From Helichrysum umbraculigerum (Eukaryota; Streptophyta; Magnoliopsida; Asterales; Asteraceae): a DNA stretch of 64,000 bases. Of the stretch, positions 36,989 through 49,613 are shown in pieces (positions within the stretch are counted from its first letter, which is position 1; each line of letters starts with the position of its first letter). A program made the translations under genes and the position numbers. The notes beneath the pieces were generated by a model. The model worked only from the letters and a program-made list of their open reading frames with translations, had not been told where the DNA came from and made no database searches. Where the stretch lies: positions 1,488,001 to 1,552,000 of the forward strand of contig CATIUR010000014.1 in assembly GCA_949592205.1 (NCBI GenBank), given 5' to 3'.

Positions 36989-39599
36989 TGTGACACCCGT
37001 CAAATTAGGACTAGTGATTAGTTCCTAATCAATTGCTAATACATGTAATTAGTTGTATGTTAGGCTAATTAATGTATCAACATATATATTGTTGAATATA
37101 TACAATTATGCGATTTGATTAAGTCGTACGCATCTCAAATCGAATGTAATTCGGTTCAATTAATACGGACGTTGGTGAACCATTTTATTAAATAATATAA
37201 CATTATTTAATAACACTATTATATCCAAAATATTATTTTGATAATATTTCGTACACAATTCGTATCGTACAAACAATGACTACGCGATTTAAAATATTAA
37301 ACGTGCAAACAATCCAAATAAAGTTAAGTTATATTTTATAACTCAAATATTAAGTATTTGATTAAATACTTCAAGTGAAATATCGAAAAATTATTACGAG
37401 TAGTATTTTAAATCATGTATTTAAACGCGTAAAATAATAATTAAACTTTTAAACGACCGGGAAAACGAACACCGCACGGAGCGCGAATGCACGGGATTAA
37501 AAATGGGAGCCAACTACACTTGGGTGGGGCCCAAGTGGGCCGGGCCCCTTTACCCACACCATCACCATCATTTTTTTTTTCTAATTTCTCACTCACACTC
37601 TCTCTTTCTTTTCCTCTCTTCTTTCCTCCATCTCTACCTCCATACCACCACCACCTTCATTCACCAAAAAGCACCACCAAACCACCATAAATCATCTAGC
37701 TCGTTTGGAGAAAAAGAACCACCGCGACAAGAGCTTCATTTCTATCTTTTCGGATTCTCCTCGCGTTAACTTGTAAGATTCCCGACACTTTCGAAAAACT
37801 TCTTGATTTTGATTTATTTTGGTTGTATGTTGTTCTTCTAGCTTTGTAGTGTCCGAATATATGCTTGAAACTTGTTTTCGGAACATTGTCGAAAAGTTGC
37901 GGTTTTGATCATTTTGTGAAAACGACACCTAAAACGACACTTGACACAAAGTAATAGTTTTTATAAGTTCATTGAACCAAAACAAGGGTTGGGTAAAAGA
38001 ATCAGATCTTGTGGTGGTCGTTAAACATGTTTTCGACAAGTCTAGAAATCGACCAGATGCTAGTGACGCGGCCAGATCCAGTATAGCGTCACTTCCTTAA
38101 GTGACGCATTAAGTGTCGCTAAAAGCCCTAGTTTTGCATCACTTGCCTAAGTATCGCTAAAAGTCCTCTTTTCCCGTCACTTACTAAGTGCCGCGAATTC
38201 CATACCGTCACTTGAACCCGACACTTGCTTAAGTGTCGCCCCGAAATCGAATCGTAATCTGCCGACACTTATACCGACACTCATACCCGACACTTCCTAA
38301 GTGTCGCCCCTTATGCGTCACTTCTCCAAGTGACGCTACTAATCCAGAATTTACCATTCTATGCGACACTTCTTAAGTGTCGCCTAAACCCTAAGTGTCG
38401 CTATAAGTGACGCTAAAAACAGAAGGTTCACAAACTATTTTTATACTAAGTGTCGAACTTGTATAACCTCAAACCTTTATACGATACGACTTCTAAAACA
38501 CATTGGGACATACTTTTAAGTATAACACTTCAAAATCATAATGATAATGTTGAGATTATTATTGCAAACAATCACCAACGGGCCGTACACGTTTTCAAAA
38601 CTCAATCAAATCAACCAAATCGTAGTCATTTGGACAAGTTAATTAACCAAATCGTAGTAATTTGGACATTCTAGTTGGACGAACAACTACAAATGTAGTC
38701 TTTATGGATACCTACTCATGTTAATAACCATCGCGTGTCGTGGACACCCTCAGGTTACAAGTCTTCGGACATCACTACTCGGCTAATCAACTCAAGTTTA
38801 TTAAGTTAAACTCTCAAGACTCAGGTGAGTCTCATAGCCCCTATTTTACTGTTTTCATCAGGGGTGTGATACATTGCTCGATTTATTTACATGTGAACGC
38901 AAGTACAATCAAAATCAAATACTACATGAGTTGTTTTCAACTAATCAATTTAAAGTCCTCCACAAACATAGTTTGGTAATACATCTGTAGCGTGAATGTT
39001 AGTATATGATATCATATAGGATTGACAATCCTCGTCCGGGTTAGCAAGCACTAACTGGTCAAACGGACGTATTAGCATTTGGGTAGACGAGTGTAGATTA
39101 GGCACTCGTAGGAGGCACCTCGATCGGAATTCCTTCATTGGACCCGACCCTCAAGTTAAGCTCAGACTATGTGCTCATGGCTATATAACTTTTATTTTGC
39201 TTTATTGCAACTTAAATTCAATTAAATCTTGCGGTTCATACTATATGTTTTGACATACTAACCTATGAGCTCACCAGCGTTTCGCTGACCCATTTTAGCA
39301 TGTATCACAGGTACACATTAGTAGATTGGACTGCCCTCAGGATTACTGTAGCTCGAGTCAGCATGCAGACATTAGAGATTTTCTTGCATTAATATATTTT
39401 GTAAAAGTATTTATGTATTGGAATCTCTCATTTTCAGAACACGAGCTATGTATAGCTTTAAATGTTGTAAACATTTCTTATATCAATATATTTTGTTAAA
39501 ACGACGCATATAGAGTCGTTTACTATATATCTTTGTGTTGTGATTACCGTATTAGTCGCTCCCCGAACCGCTTCCGCATTGAAATTTGGGGGTGCGACA
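36989..39599 (+). repeat. 3' LTR of element 1
   Basis: 2611 bp, colinear with 17687-20299 and clearly more diverged from its partner than the LTRs of element 2. Confidence 0.9.
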
Positions 39600-39604
39600 T
39601 TTAA

Positions 39605-42343
39605 TAACCAACATTAAAATTAACACCCAGTTAATAAAGATTACCTTTAAGGATGGCGCAACAATAAAGACATTAGAAGATCAATCACTCCACAAGGCAA
39701 GAAGATCGGTGCAAAAGCAGGGGATAAAATAAACATCATAAGTTATTCAAGAATGACTTACCACAACAATCACAGTTCTTTCATATTGGACAAAACCAAA
39801 TATCAATATTTATATAACTGCATCAATAGGTAGCTTTGTAAAACATGACAAATATGTTAGTATGTTACTGATAGAACAGTAAGAAAGTATTGCATGTATA
39901 AAGTCCTCAAATTAATCATACTTGTTTTCTTAATTGCATGTATAAGATGTTGTTCTTGTAAATGATCAAGAAACCAGCAGTGCTACCTTTCTTGCAAATA
40001 AAAAGACAAACTATATTATGTAATATTCTCAAATAATTAATTCAATACACATATAATGATATAAAGCTATCATATAAAGCTATCACAGTTGCATTTTTGT
40101 ACCAAATTCACTTTCATTTGCAAAGTAAGCAGAATTGTATAACATAGATTGAAGGCTACAAATTTTTTGTCAAAATAACTTTCACTACTCAAAAAATAAG
40201 TAAGAAAAACATAGGATGATTGTAAGAGTGAAGTGGAATTCATACCTATACGGCTATACCTACAGATGGATAATTTATGTCTTTTGAAGTAGGCAAACCT
40301 CCTGCATAATGATAATCATGTCAGAAGGAGAAATAAAATCGGCCATAAATCACAGCCATCAACCTTAATAAAATAGTAACTAACACTACCCAACTCCCCG
40401 TTTGTAACTCCAATCCCAAACCATCCACCCCAAATTAGACCATAGAACTAACCAGTTATACAAATACACTTATGTATACACCAAACACCCTAGCTCATTT
40501 CATGGCTTAATTATTAACCCGTGCTTCCATTCCTAAAGAGTCGTAATTGATTACAGGAGAACTTGATGAAAAAAATTCAAAAGTCGTTAAAAAAACTTAA
40601 TTATGAACTACAACATTAACAACGGATTATAATCATAATAAGAATCATATACATATTAAAATCAGGGTTAATCTAAAATAAGATTAAAGTTATAAAATCC
40701 TTGGATTGGAGAATTCGAATATGAACTTCTGTGACCTGACTTTGAACATTATAGATATATAATGATTAAAAAGCCAAAAAAATAGAAAATATGATTAAAG
40801 TACTAACCAAATTCGTTCTTGAACTTCTTTGTGGCACTTTATCAAGCATGTAGTGTGCGGTAAGTAAAAGTAGCATGATACATCAACTTCAATTCAAAAT
40901 ATCTATCCTACATTAAAAACAACCAACACACTGTAACTTTATTAATCAACCAAGGATATAATAACTCTTAAATTAAATTTATTAATCATCAACCAAGAAG
41001 CCAGTTAAGTAGCACCTGGTCAACCTTGTTGAAGAAATTTCAATAAGTTCTTCCAATAGTTTTTTTGTGTTATACATGATTCATTTGTTAATAAAAACCC
41101 CTAACCTTTCAAGAATCAGCCTGGATTTTGAAACAACCTTGCACAAAAAGGCTTCACATTCCCTTTGCTTAGCTTTGGTCACTGCTCAACCTTGCACAAA
41201 AAGGACACACAATGAACTACAGCCTGGATTTTGAAACATTAAAACAAAACTCGATGCAATAATTTGGATAGTTACAACCACTAATGCCCTTTATTATCTT
41301 CCTAGGTTCAGCCATAACGTAGAAAATGATAACATAAAGCGAAAAAAAAAACTCGCAGCAAATTATTGCATACAACAGAAAGATAGCTTTCTTGATTGCA
41401 TTTGTTTGCCATCATTGTGAGAAGTGACTTTGAAGCCAATGATAAAAAACAACATCTGTTTTCCATAAACGAAGTTCAGGGAACCCATCAAATTATCTGC
41501 CGACAAAACAAAAACAAAGACCAAATTTAAAATAGTTAGTTAAATCAACCCTTGAATCAAACAAAGACTTAAATGCCAGCTTCTCTTCTTGCTCTACGAC
41601 ATAGAGCAATTACACAAACACATATGATACATAAAAATAAAATAAAATTAGAACATAGAGAAATAGAGCCACTACAGACTACTACAGAGGTCGAAAAAAG
41701 AAATTAAGAAGAAAATGAAATCCCTAAATTGAATGATTGTATACTCACCTTGGATTTCTATAAATCGAATGGTTAGTATCATCGTCTTCCTCATGATTCT
41801 AATGATATACCATCATCATCATCGCTCAAAACACACAAAGATCAAGAAAGAAAAACTATTATCAACCCTTCAAAGGTGAACATAAAAAATAGGAAGAGAA
41901 AAAGAGCAGAAGAATAAAATGGAGAAAGGGAAAACTTGAAAGATAAAAAGATTTACAGATGAGAGGAATGAGAAGATGGAAGAACACAAAAAGGATAAAT
42001 GCTTCTCATGTAAGTTTTACTACTGAGTTAGGGTTCCAATGAAAAGGGATTTGAAAAGTGTGAGAGAACCAATTAAATTGAAGAGTGAAAGAGAATCCAG
42101 GCGGCCGGTCTTTTTTATAAAAATTCAAGCATGCCATGATAATTATTAGGGTTTCTTGGAAAATAAAAAATCTCACATATATCAAGCCTATTTTAATCAG
42201 TAAATACGTTTACTTATTTTTAAAAGAAAAATCAAAATTATGAGATAATTCCTTGCATATTAGAGTGCCACGTCAGCATGGAGATTGCTTAAGAAGGGGA
42301 CAAATCAGCTTCATGACATCAGCGTCAACTCCCTTTTATTAGA
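39605..42343 (-). other. 5' part of the Helitron, non-coding
   Basis: About 2.7 kb of AT-rich DNA without a convincing frame. Direct phrases such as CCTTGCACAAAAAGG and CAGCCTGGATTTTGAAACA occur twice (41105-41235). The last 100 bp carry TGACGTGGCACTC and ATGACATC-type words often seen near Helitron 5' ends (minus strand). Confidence 0.5.
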
Positions 42344-43042
42344 TAGGTAAGATGCTTTGAATCTCTAGCTAGTTCATAATTTTGCTATATTTGACTTTTT
42401 GGTATAACAATATCCATTCGTATTTTATCAAAAGACGCATCAAGATGATATTTTGTATTTTATTATTGCACAACAAGATTACAAGATAGTTTCAACTTAT
42501 CAATAGATCGGATTGTTAAAAGTTTAGTAATTGGACGGTAGCCAAATGTTTTAAAAAACTAGGAACGTACTTATTGGGCCTTAGGGCGACCATAGGGTTT
42601 GTTGTTGGATTTTGTTGTAGTTACATTGGGCTTTATGGAGACCATATCACCAAGTGAAAGCCCAGCCCATTTAGAAGTCTTGCAAATAAAACTAACGATG
42701 GTCGATGGATATAAAATAAGCTAGGGGCGACCGCTCGTGTTCGAGCCTTCATAGTTCGTACTGCCGCTGTTAGGTACTAATTTGGGTATGAGTATTACAT
42801 TCCTCTTCTATCATATTGTTGTACAAGTTGATGCAACAACAATTTGCCCATGGTAAAATTGATTAGAGTTAGACGAAACTAAAAGAGAAGAATAAAAGTG
42901 AAGACCAAATATAATTCATAGTCTCAAACCTTGCGTACTTTCAATCAATTAATATAATAGTACTTTTACAGCATCACGTACTTATTCTTAGAGTAATAAT
43001 GTTTGAAGAAGGTGCAAACTGTGATTGATCTGGTAGCAGCCA
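42344..43042. other. Intergenic region downstream of the PP2-like locus
   Basis: No gene seen. It should include the 3' UTR of the minus-strand PP2-like gene. A segment near 42590-42730 (GGGCCTTAGGGCGACC, GCCCAGCCCATTTAG) is more GC-rich than its surroundings but encodes nothing recognisable. Confidence 0.4.
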
Positions 43043-43411
43043 TTATAAGATAAATGGCCTAAACTCGATGCCTTCTATAATCATTCCATCGAATAGTTCA
43101 TCCATCTTTTCAAAAAATCTTACCTGGAGTGACTGGTGATCTTGTAAGTGACGTAATGGTTTGCAAAACATGACTTCCGTCCAACCATCCTTTCTTTCTT
43201 CAACCTTAATACATTCTGGAGGTATGTGATGTTTATTCATCTGATCAAGTCTTTCATTTGTTGGTATACATGATGATTCACGAGATCCATAATCATTTGT
43301 TGGCTTAATAATCGGTATATTGACCGGATACAAATTCATGTGTACTGATATTGCACCTTGAGTAGTGCCATCGAAACTGCAACGCGCTTTAAACAAAACA
43401 GCATTATCTGC
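43043..43411 (-). pseudogene. PP2-like C-terminal exon, module 2
   Basis: An acceptor (AAACTCAG) at 43412 opens a 122-codon frame ending in a stop at 43043. It has the PP2 end-signature: ISVHMNLYPVNIPIIKP, a central KHHIPPE, DGWTEVMFCKPLRHL and GMIIEGIEFRP. It is intact in itself. Confidence 0.75.
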
Positions 43412-43559
43412 CTGAGTTTGGTTGTCTTAAAATTTGAAGACTAGATAGCATGCATAAATATGGTAAGGTGAAAACATGGGTGACTTAAGCCTACACATGA
43501 ATTTAAAATAGTACATCCTTTTAATTTTAATCACCATAGGCAACCTGTTAATGCATAAA

Positions 43560-43760
43560 AGTATGATTTGTCAGAGTACGCACGTTCTCACCTTTCTCGG
43601 TACAAAGTTAAGATATGTAGCTAGGAAGTTTATCACGATAAAAGTTTCATACTTTAGGGAGTGAGAACCTGGATTCAGATAAAGTTATGGTATCTATATT
43701 GGAAATTGTATCCCAGCCAGCCCAGCTGATGATGATATCTGTAGCTGGTAGCATGGAACA
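43560..43760 (-). pseudogene. Degenerate middle exon of PP2 module 2
   Basis: A fragment reading WDTISNIDTITLSESRFS (about 43650-43717) matches the W...PESRF segment that should join exons 43912-44103 and 43043-43411. Stops and a frame break follow, so the module cannot be read through. Confidence 0.4.
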
Positions 43761-43911
43761 TATCCGGCGGGTTGATTTGAAGCGAAAAAACCACTGTTAA
43801 CCAAATCATTTCATAATGTTAAAATATGAATGGAACAAAATCTGCCATAAATCACTTTAATCAATTATGTTCTAGCAAAAGAGGATCGAAAGAGAAAAGG
43901 GAATTAATTAC

Positions 43912-44103
43912 CAGTCGACTTTCACCAAGATGACCAAGGAAACCCTCACAAAGACAGAGGTAGAGCTCCTTTTTTGTGTTGTAATCCAAAGGTTTGTCTG
44001 CCTTCTGAATAAAACGTCGATAGTCATCCGGCAACATTTTATCCCAGTACTGCTCATCACCATTATCCATACCCACTTCATCCAGACTTTCATATTCTTG
44101 ATG
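43912..44103 (-). pseudogene. PP2-like exon, module 2 start
   Basis: 64 codons with AG acceptor (CATATGTAG) and GT donor (CTG/GTAATT). It carries EQYWDKMLPDDYRRFIQKAD and YNTKKELYLCLCEGFL, the N-terminal signature of Asteraceae PP2 modules. The upstream exon ends in phase 1, which does not match this exon's frame. Confidence 0.65.
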
Positions 44104-44171
44104 CTACATATGTAAGGTAAATTTTAAAATACAAACTGTGACTATATGATTCACAATTAGAAAATTCACAC

Positions 44172-44494
44172 CATCCCGTCGACCCATAGACTTGTAAATA
44201 TCCGCATTTGTAAGAACATGATGATTAATGTTAAGAAAAGAGAAACTTGCCATCTCTATGGGTACAAAATCAAATCCTCAAATTATGAGGCCATATCCAG
44301 GGAAACGTTCTTCCACAACTAAAACGCATTTTTAAAACGTTACGTATTTAATTAAACGTTTAAAAGATCGGGTAAACGAACACCGCACGGAGCGCAAACG
44401 CAGATTTAGTAATTCCTCTAGCACAATATTAAAATCAGCATCTGGCCTATCATTAACGAATTGCCACATTTTGATTGAATACCAGGAGTCGTGT
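44172..44494 (-). pseudogene. PP2-like module 1, C-terminal half, with LTR fragment and stop
   Basis: It reads DSWYSIKMWQFVNDRPDADF then IVLEEL, is interrupted by about 80 bp of LTR-derived DNA (44327-44405), and resumes VVEERFPGYGLII, a stop, then GFDFVPIE. PP2 modules end in a G-I-E-G-I-E-F-R-P type motif, matching the last part. A CACTA element separates it from its N-terminal half at 47601-47810, with a one-base frame shift across the junction. Confidence 0.6.
44327..44405. repeat. Orphan LTR fragment inside a PP2 exon
   Basis: The stretch including AACGAACACCGCACGGAGCG closely matches the LTR of element 1 at about 18110-18183 and 37420-37490. No flanking LTR sequence is present. Confidence 0.65.
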
Positions 44495-47400
44495 CACTAC
44501 AAGAAAAATGGCCTTTAGTGACCATATTTTCAATGACGACCGATAATTTGGTCACTAATTAGTCACCATATAATGAATGGACACTGAATTTTGGTCACCA
44601 ATGTAAATTTGTGACCAATGCCGAAAAATGGTCATTAAACTATGAAAAAAATGGTCATTTCAAGAATTTTACAAAATTCAATTACTAATAGTGGTCATTA
44701 TTTTAAGAGTTTAAAGATCAAAAGATAACTGCTTATTGTGTTTCAAAGATAGAGACCAAATTTCTAAGTGGTCATTGAGTTGAAAAATTAAAGACCAAAA
44801 GGGAATGGTGACTGAGCTTAAAAGTAGAGATGATAAAGTAATAATCACTGAATATTTAGGTAAAGATCACAAAATTTGTTGTCACTGTTTGTTAAGAAAA
44901 TGGAATGTTGAGTAGGAAAGCTTGTGAGCCATATTGAGTGACCAAAATAATGCTTCCCTAATCTTAATGTGAAGGCAACGGTTTACAAGGTTAACGTCAA
45001 CAATCCTAAAAGTTCCATATTTTAAAGGATATATTTACATGACCACATAATTTAAGATTAAAAGCTTACTTCATTTAAAATTAAAAATTATGCTGACAAA
45101 ATTTGCATATCATAGACTTTATTAAAAGTTACGTTGTAAATTTGTAATTGTCGTTAGCACAAATACGTTTTTTTTTATCTTTTATAATGACAGTTACATT
45201 TTATACTAACAAGGTTTACAAACGTTTACTATTTACTATTTAAACCCGGCCCAACATGACATGTATTACGATAGTACAATATGCATCACGACTTGTATTT
45301 CTAGTTCATTCTATGATTCTATCGATCCCTCCGTTCCTCTCCAAACCCTAAACAATCATCAATCTTGAATCCTCGATCAAATTTCTAAATCGAATGTCGA
45401 TTTGGTGTGATTCTCTCTCTATTTTGCGATTGGAGCCCTTATTTGAAACACTTTATGATGATGTCAATCATCAATTATCGATCCAATACTTCAATCGAAT
45501 GTAGATTTGCCGTAACTCTCTCTCTCTTTTACATATGTGGATTTGAAAGATAAAAAGTAGGATTAAATAAAGACTTAGCTAATCCTTTGGCATACTTTCT
45601 TTCTCAAGCATACATCCATGTAATATGTATCCATGTATTTAGCAATATTGTTACACTGTTTAATTTTTTTGTTGTATTGAAATACCTAGATCTGCTATTC
45701 ATTTTTCACTGCATCGGGTTCACAGATACTCTTGATTATATGTTTGTGGTTTGCATTTAAAGTGTTTATGAAGTTATTTTCATTTTGGATTATTTATACA
45801 TCAATCTTAATGTGGCAGGTCCCGATTTTGCTACACAGACTCTTTCCAAATACTTCGTATATGAGTGTTCATTGATTCAAATTTATAGCTGGTAAACTTA
45901 GTTGCTAATTTCTTCCTCTTTAGACCATATATTATAAAGTATATTCCCCACACATTATAAAGAATATTTAATTCTTGATGATGATGTGTATTAATATATG
46001 GTTCTTTGTTATTAAAACTTATGATATGCAGCTATATGGCAGTCAAACTGGTCCTAATTCGCTTTCTATATCATAGAGGCTGCTTAGAAAGCTCTTCAGG
46101 GTGATGGTGAGTTTTATTTGGATATGCACTTTTCTATATCATACATGCTTTTTAAGACACTTTGGCTTAAAAGCTCACTTCATTCATTATTTTCCATCTC
46201 CTTTTTCCTTTTACGTAAGCTTGGTGATCCTATTAAGACAACAACTTCAGCGAATGTTCCAAAAGAAGCATTAAATGGTGTTAGTATTTTAAAAGGTTGG
46301 AAAACCATATGATGTCTCAGAGCAAACTAAATCTGACTCTCACACGTTTGAGTTTTCCACTAACTTACTTTCTTTAATCATACATGTAAACTGAATACTC
46401 ATTTGAATGTGCAAGGTTTTGAACAGGGAGATTGGAATGGTGCGAGAGCTCACACAAACTATAGGTATATTTTTGGAAATGTACTATCTTAAAGTCTTGA
46501 AACGCTAATACAATTTACCTTTTATAAAATCTTTATCTTACTCTTATATGTTCATTTTCAGCATAAAATCAATGAGACTGCTGACAGCCTGACATCAACA
46601 CATTCAAATGGGTACTATTATTTCCATTTTATCATAATGTTATAGCATTCTAACCTTAAGTCACAAATTGATAGTACTGCCATATCGTTATATGTTTTTA
46701 ATTGTATATTCAGACACTAAAATGCTTTTTTTTACTGGATTTTTTTATGCATCCAGAACTTTCCGGCTTTATCTTCCATCTATGAAACAAGATGGCAAAC
46801 AGGGACATTCAGGATACGTAAGTTTGGATTAAAGCTATTTGAGATTATTTATTCTTATTTGTTATTTTTTGATTTCTGAATGTAGAAAAGACAAGTGCAG
46901 TCCTTTCATAGTAAAAAGTTTAGGCCTTGACACAAAGAATCGGTTTCAGGCTTTCTAATTCTCTGATAACTTCACAAGAGAGCCTCACATTTAACCTTCA
47001 CAAGAGTGCTTCACATTTATACTACTATGGTACTTTTGGTGTTGATAAGGCTTTTGTTATCAATCTTTGTTAGAATTGTGAAAGATTGAACCGGGTTATT
47101 TTGTACAGTTTGGATATTACATGATGTCATGAATAAAATATCTATTTTGAATTTTCATTGTAAATATTTAATTGGTTACAATTTTATGAATTTTTTTAGT
47201 ATAAATAGGCATTTATTTATTTTTTTGTCCGTAATTAAGAATAATGACCACTTTTTTGGTCTCTATCTGGTCTCTAATGGATTTGACCTGGGCAGTATCA
47301 TGGGCAGGTAGTATTGACCACTAAAAAGTGGTCACTGATTTCATCAAATTAGAGACCAGATTGGCTGATCAGTGACCAAATTTAGTGACCAAAAAGTTTG

Positions 47401-47600
47401 TCACAAAAGCTAGTGACCACTTAGTTTCGTCACTGGTTAGAGACCAGATTTTTTAATTTGGTCCCAGAAGGGTTTAGCGACTGACCTATAGTGACCAACG
47501 GTGACCACCCATATTTTGGTCTTTAAACCCCTTTAGTGACCAATTCTAGCCCTTTAGTGACCAATTCTGAGTTGTCACTAAAGGTGATTTTTCTTGTATG
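44495..47600. mobile_element. Non-autonomous CACTA (En/Spm) element
   Basis: It starts CACTACAAGAAAAAT and ends ATTTTTCTTGTATG, one base short of the perfect complement, with TGT on both sides (44492-44494 and 47601-47603), the 3-bp duplication usual for CACTA elements. Both ends have dense subterminal repeats of the TAGTGACC / GGTCACTA type, the presumed transposase sites. The 3.1 kb interior has no TNPA/TNPD-like frame; 45290-46800 includes gene-like leader sequence and short possible exon scraps that I cannot assign. It sits in the coding part of PP2 module 1. Confidence 0.88.
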
Positions 47601-47810
47601 TGTCCGAATTGCATTATGTGTAGAACATACACATAACTCTTCCGTTTTCCATTTAATCTTGGTCATCTTCACGTCTTTCGTAGACTCGGCATGTAATTTG
47701 AACACCAAGCTAGCCGTATACATGGTACCAAGTGATAACATGCTAGTTTTTATGTGACATTTTACAATTTGGAAATTCAGATAATCACTTATCTCCATAT
47801 TTGGAAGCCT
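47601..47810 (-). pseudogene. PP2-like module 1, middle exon N-terminal half
   Basis: After an acceptor (CATATTTTTACAG) the frame reads LPNMEISDYLNFQIVKCHIK then TSMLSLGTMYTASLVFKLH, the usual F-x-I-x-C-x-I...Y-x-A-x-L-V-F-K core of PP2. It ends at the CACTA insertion. Confidence 0.65.
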
Positions 47811-48534
47811 GTAAAAATATGAAACAATGTTACCGTAAGTTCTCTTTGTCTCCAAACAGGTGTCATTTTTTCCTTATGATGATGAATATATGATGATCAT
47901 AATGTTGACGTAAAATCCGGGCTGTTTTCGAGGGTGAGCGTCCGCTCGATCAGGCCCTTCAAATTTAAAAAACCCTCGCCAAAATCATCTCAAAGAGTGC
48001 ATGTTATGCGTACAATATGTATGATGGATTAATAAATGGAAATAATTGCTTTGTGGAGTCCAATGGATTGTAGATATTTTATACTAACAAGGTTCAAGAT
48101 TAATGTGACACTACGTACTTTAAGGTACATTAAAGTTTAAACTAGTGCCAGAAGAAAATTTGCAGGTGACATCAACACACATTTTTTTCCGTCATCATTT
48201 ATCCAAAAAAACTGTCAATCAAAACTTAAACTTACATAAATTTACTTCATATTGACAATATTGAGAATATAAAATGACATATAATAACTTTCGAAACTTG
48301 GTATAATTATAAGAGCATGAGTAATTGATAAAACTCTAACAACATCACTATTTTAATTTATATTTTGAAATTATTGAACTCGTGAGGTTATGAGTTGGTC
48401 CGAGTCACACACGCTTCAAAGAAGTGGAATTGCGAAATTGGGTGTCATCAGATAATATTTACACTTTAAGCCTTGAAGGTTTTTTTTTGGTTCATTTTTA
48501 TGTGTGAATATGTATTTATTATATATAATATAGA
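47811..48534. other. Intron-like sequence of the PP2 locus
   Basis: AT-rich with no convincing exon; it precedes a foldback element in the gene direction. Confidence 0.4.
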
Positions 48535-49066
48535 GTAGAGTTCAAATGAGTATATCAATTTTGAGTGAGAATAGAGGAATCAATCTCAATCACTCATTTT
48601 CATCAAATATCCATTTCCCCCACATTTTTGAAATTCAAATATCTCACAAACGGTAAGTCGAAAAATCAAGAAAATTGCACCATAAAATTCAGCGTTTTCT
48701 CCTCTTCGATTTGCCGTCTCTTAAGACATACTTTTGACAACTTTTTTTTCATTTTTTGTACAAATTAGTAACACATGTGTTAGTGATTGGTTGTACATTT
48801 GATTTGTGGTTAGGGTTAGGGTTTAGGGCTAGGGTTTTGGGTTTAGGATTTAGGGTTAGGGTTTAGCAGAGTTTAGGGTTATGGTTTATTAGGGTTTAGG
48901 GTTTAGTATGATTTAGGGTTAACCCCAACCCTAAACCATAACCCCTAAACCATAACCCCTAAACCCCAAACCCTAAACCCTAAACGCAACACTTTAGCAC
49001 ATGTGTTAGTAAATGTGAAACCCACAAAAAAGATGAAAAAAACACTCGTCAAAAGTATGCCTTAAA
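48535..49066. mobile_element. Foldback element with inverted telomere-like core
   Basis: The left end (GTTCAAATGAG, GAATAGAGGAATCAATCTCA, then a CACCATAAAA block) matches the foldback element at 13351. The arms TAAGACATACTTTTGACAA (48721) and TTTGACG-type complement (49043-49066), with ACACATGTG next to them, are inverted. Between them lie degenerate TTTAGGG repeats (48807-48920) and then CCCTAAA repeats (48921-48985). Confidence 0.65.
48807..48985. repeat. Interstitial telomere-like repeats, two opposed blocks
   Basis: About 12 degenerate TTTAGGG-like units switch at about 48921 to about 8 CCCTAAA-like units. Arabidopsis-type TTTAGGG is the normal plant telomere repeat. Confidence 0.85.
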
Positions 49067-49613
49067 TATCCATTTTTATTTTGTTTTGTTTTAAAATAAG
49101 TGGTCATTCAAATTTTTAACCAATCAAAATAGGTTTTAATGGTCAACATAAAATTTTATTGGTGGACAGTGTGATGGTCGACACTTTTCTTAAATTGTAT
49201 TCAATTCAAATTGGACATGTAATTTGTGACACATGGAGTACATATTGTAGTTGCATTTGAAGAACTATTATAACATACCAGGGAGTAGTAAAAGAGAATA
49301 AACTTAACTTTAGTATGATGTCTATAGTGTGTACCTAACTTCGTTTTGGTTTATTGTGTGTATCAACCATTCAATTTTGGTGTATTGTGTGTATCCGACT
49401 AATGTGACCCGTTTTTTATGACGTGTCAGATGAGATGACGTGGTGCGTTATACGAATATACGGTTGCCACATTATCGAATTAGTCATTGGATACAAAAAA
49501 AGATACCATACTTAAAAAGGTTGATACTCACGATAGATCAAAACGAATTTAGGTACACACAATAAAAATATTACTAAAATTAAGTGCATTATCCGACCCA
49601 ACATAATATACAC
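49067..49613. other. Intron-like or intergenic sequence, nothing recognised
   Basis: AT-rich; it ends at the GT donor of the PP2 exon at 49614. Confidence 0.35.

Larger units (their letters stand above)
17687..39599 (+). mobile_element. Ty3/gypsy element 1 (Tekay-like chromovirus), with two nested insertions
   Basis: LTRs 17687-20299 and 36989-39599 begin TGTGACACCCGTC and end GGGGGTGCGACA; the 5-bp duplication TTTAA flanks it (17682-17686 and 39600-39604). Order is LTR, PBS, extra ORF, gag, protease, RT, RNase H, integrase with a chromodomain-like tail, polypurine tract, LTR. The order and the tail PVEI-type motif followed by TW suggest the Tekay chromovirus lineage. The host frame resumes exactly across both nested insertions once one copy of each TSD is removed. 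Several stops make it defective. The LTRs differ by several percent in places, so it is older than element 2. Confidence 0.92.
16748..42343 (-). mobile_element. Non-autonomous Helitron, minus strand, split by Ty3 element 1
   Basis: On the minus strand the 3' end at 16748 reads hairpin, then CATTGAACTAG, followed by T, the CTAG plus T signature of Helitrons. The opposite end at 42343 starts TCTAATAAAAGGG and is preceded by A, so the element sits between A and T as Helitrons do. Removing element 1 and its duplicate TTTAA leaves about 3.7 kb (16748-17686 plus 39605-42343). No Rep/helicase or RPA frame is present. That both ends belong to one element is inferred from matching polarity and from element 1 lying between them. 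Confidence 0.65.

Noticed and set aside
45290..46800. Gene-like leader and short possible exons within the CACTA element
   Set aside because: I could not connect them into a frame or match them to a family; kept only as a remark under the CACTA entry.
48807..48985. True telomere or chromosome end
   Set aside because: Repeats are degenerate, under 200 bp, opposed, and embedded in a foldback element with sequence on both sides.
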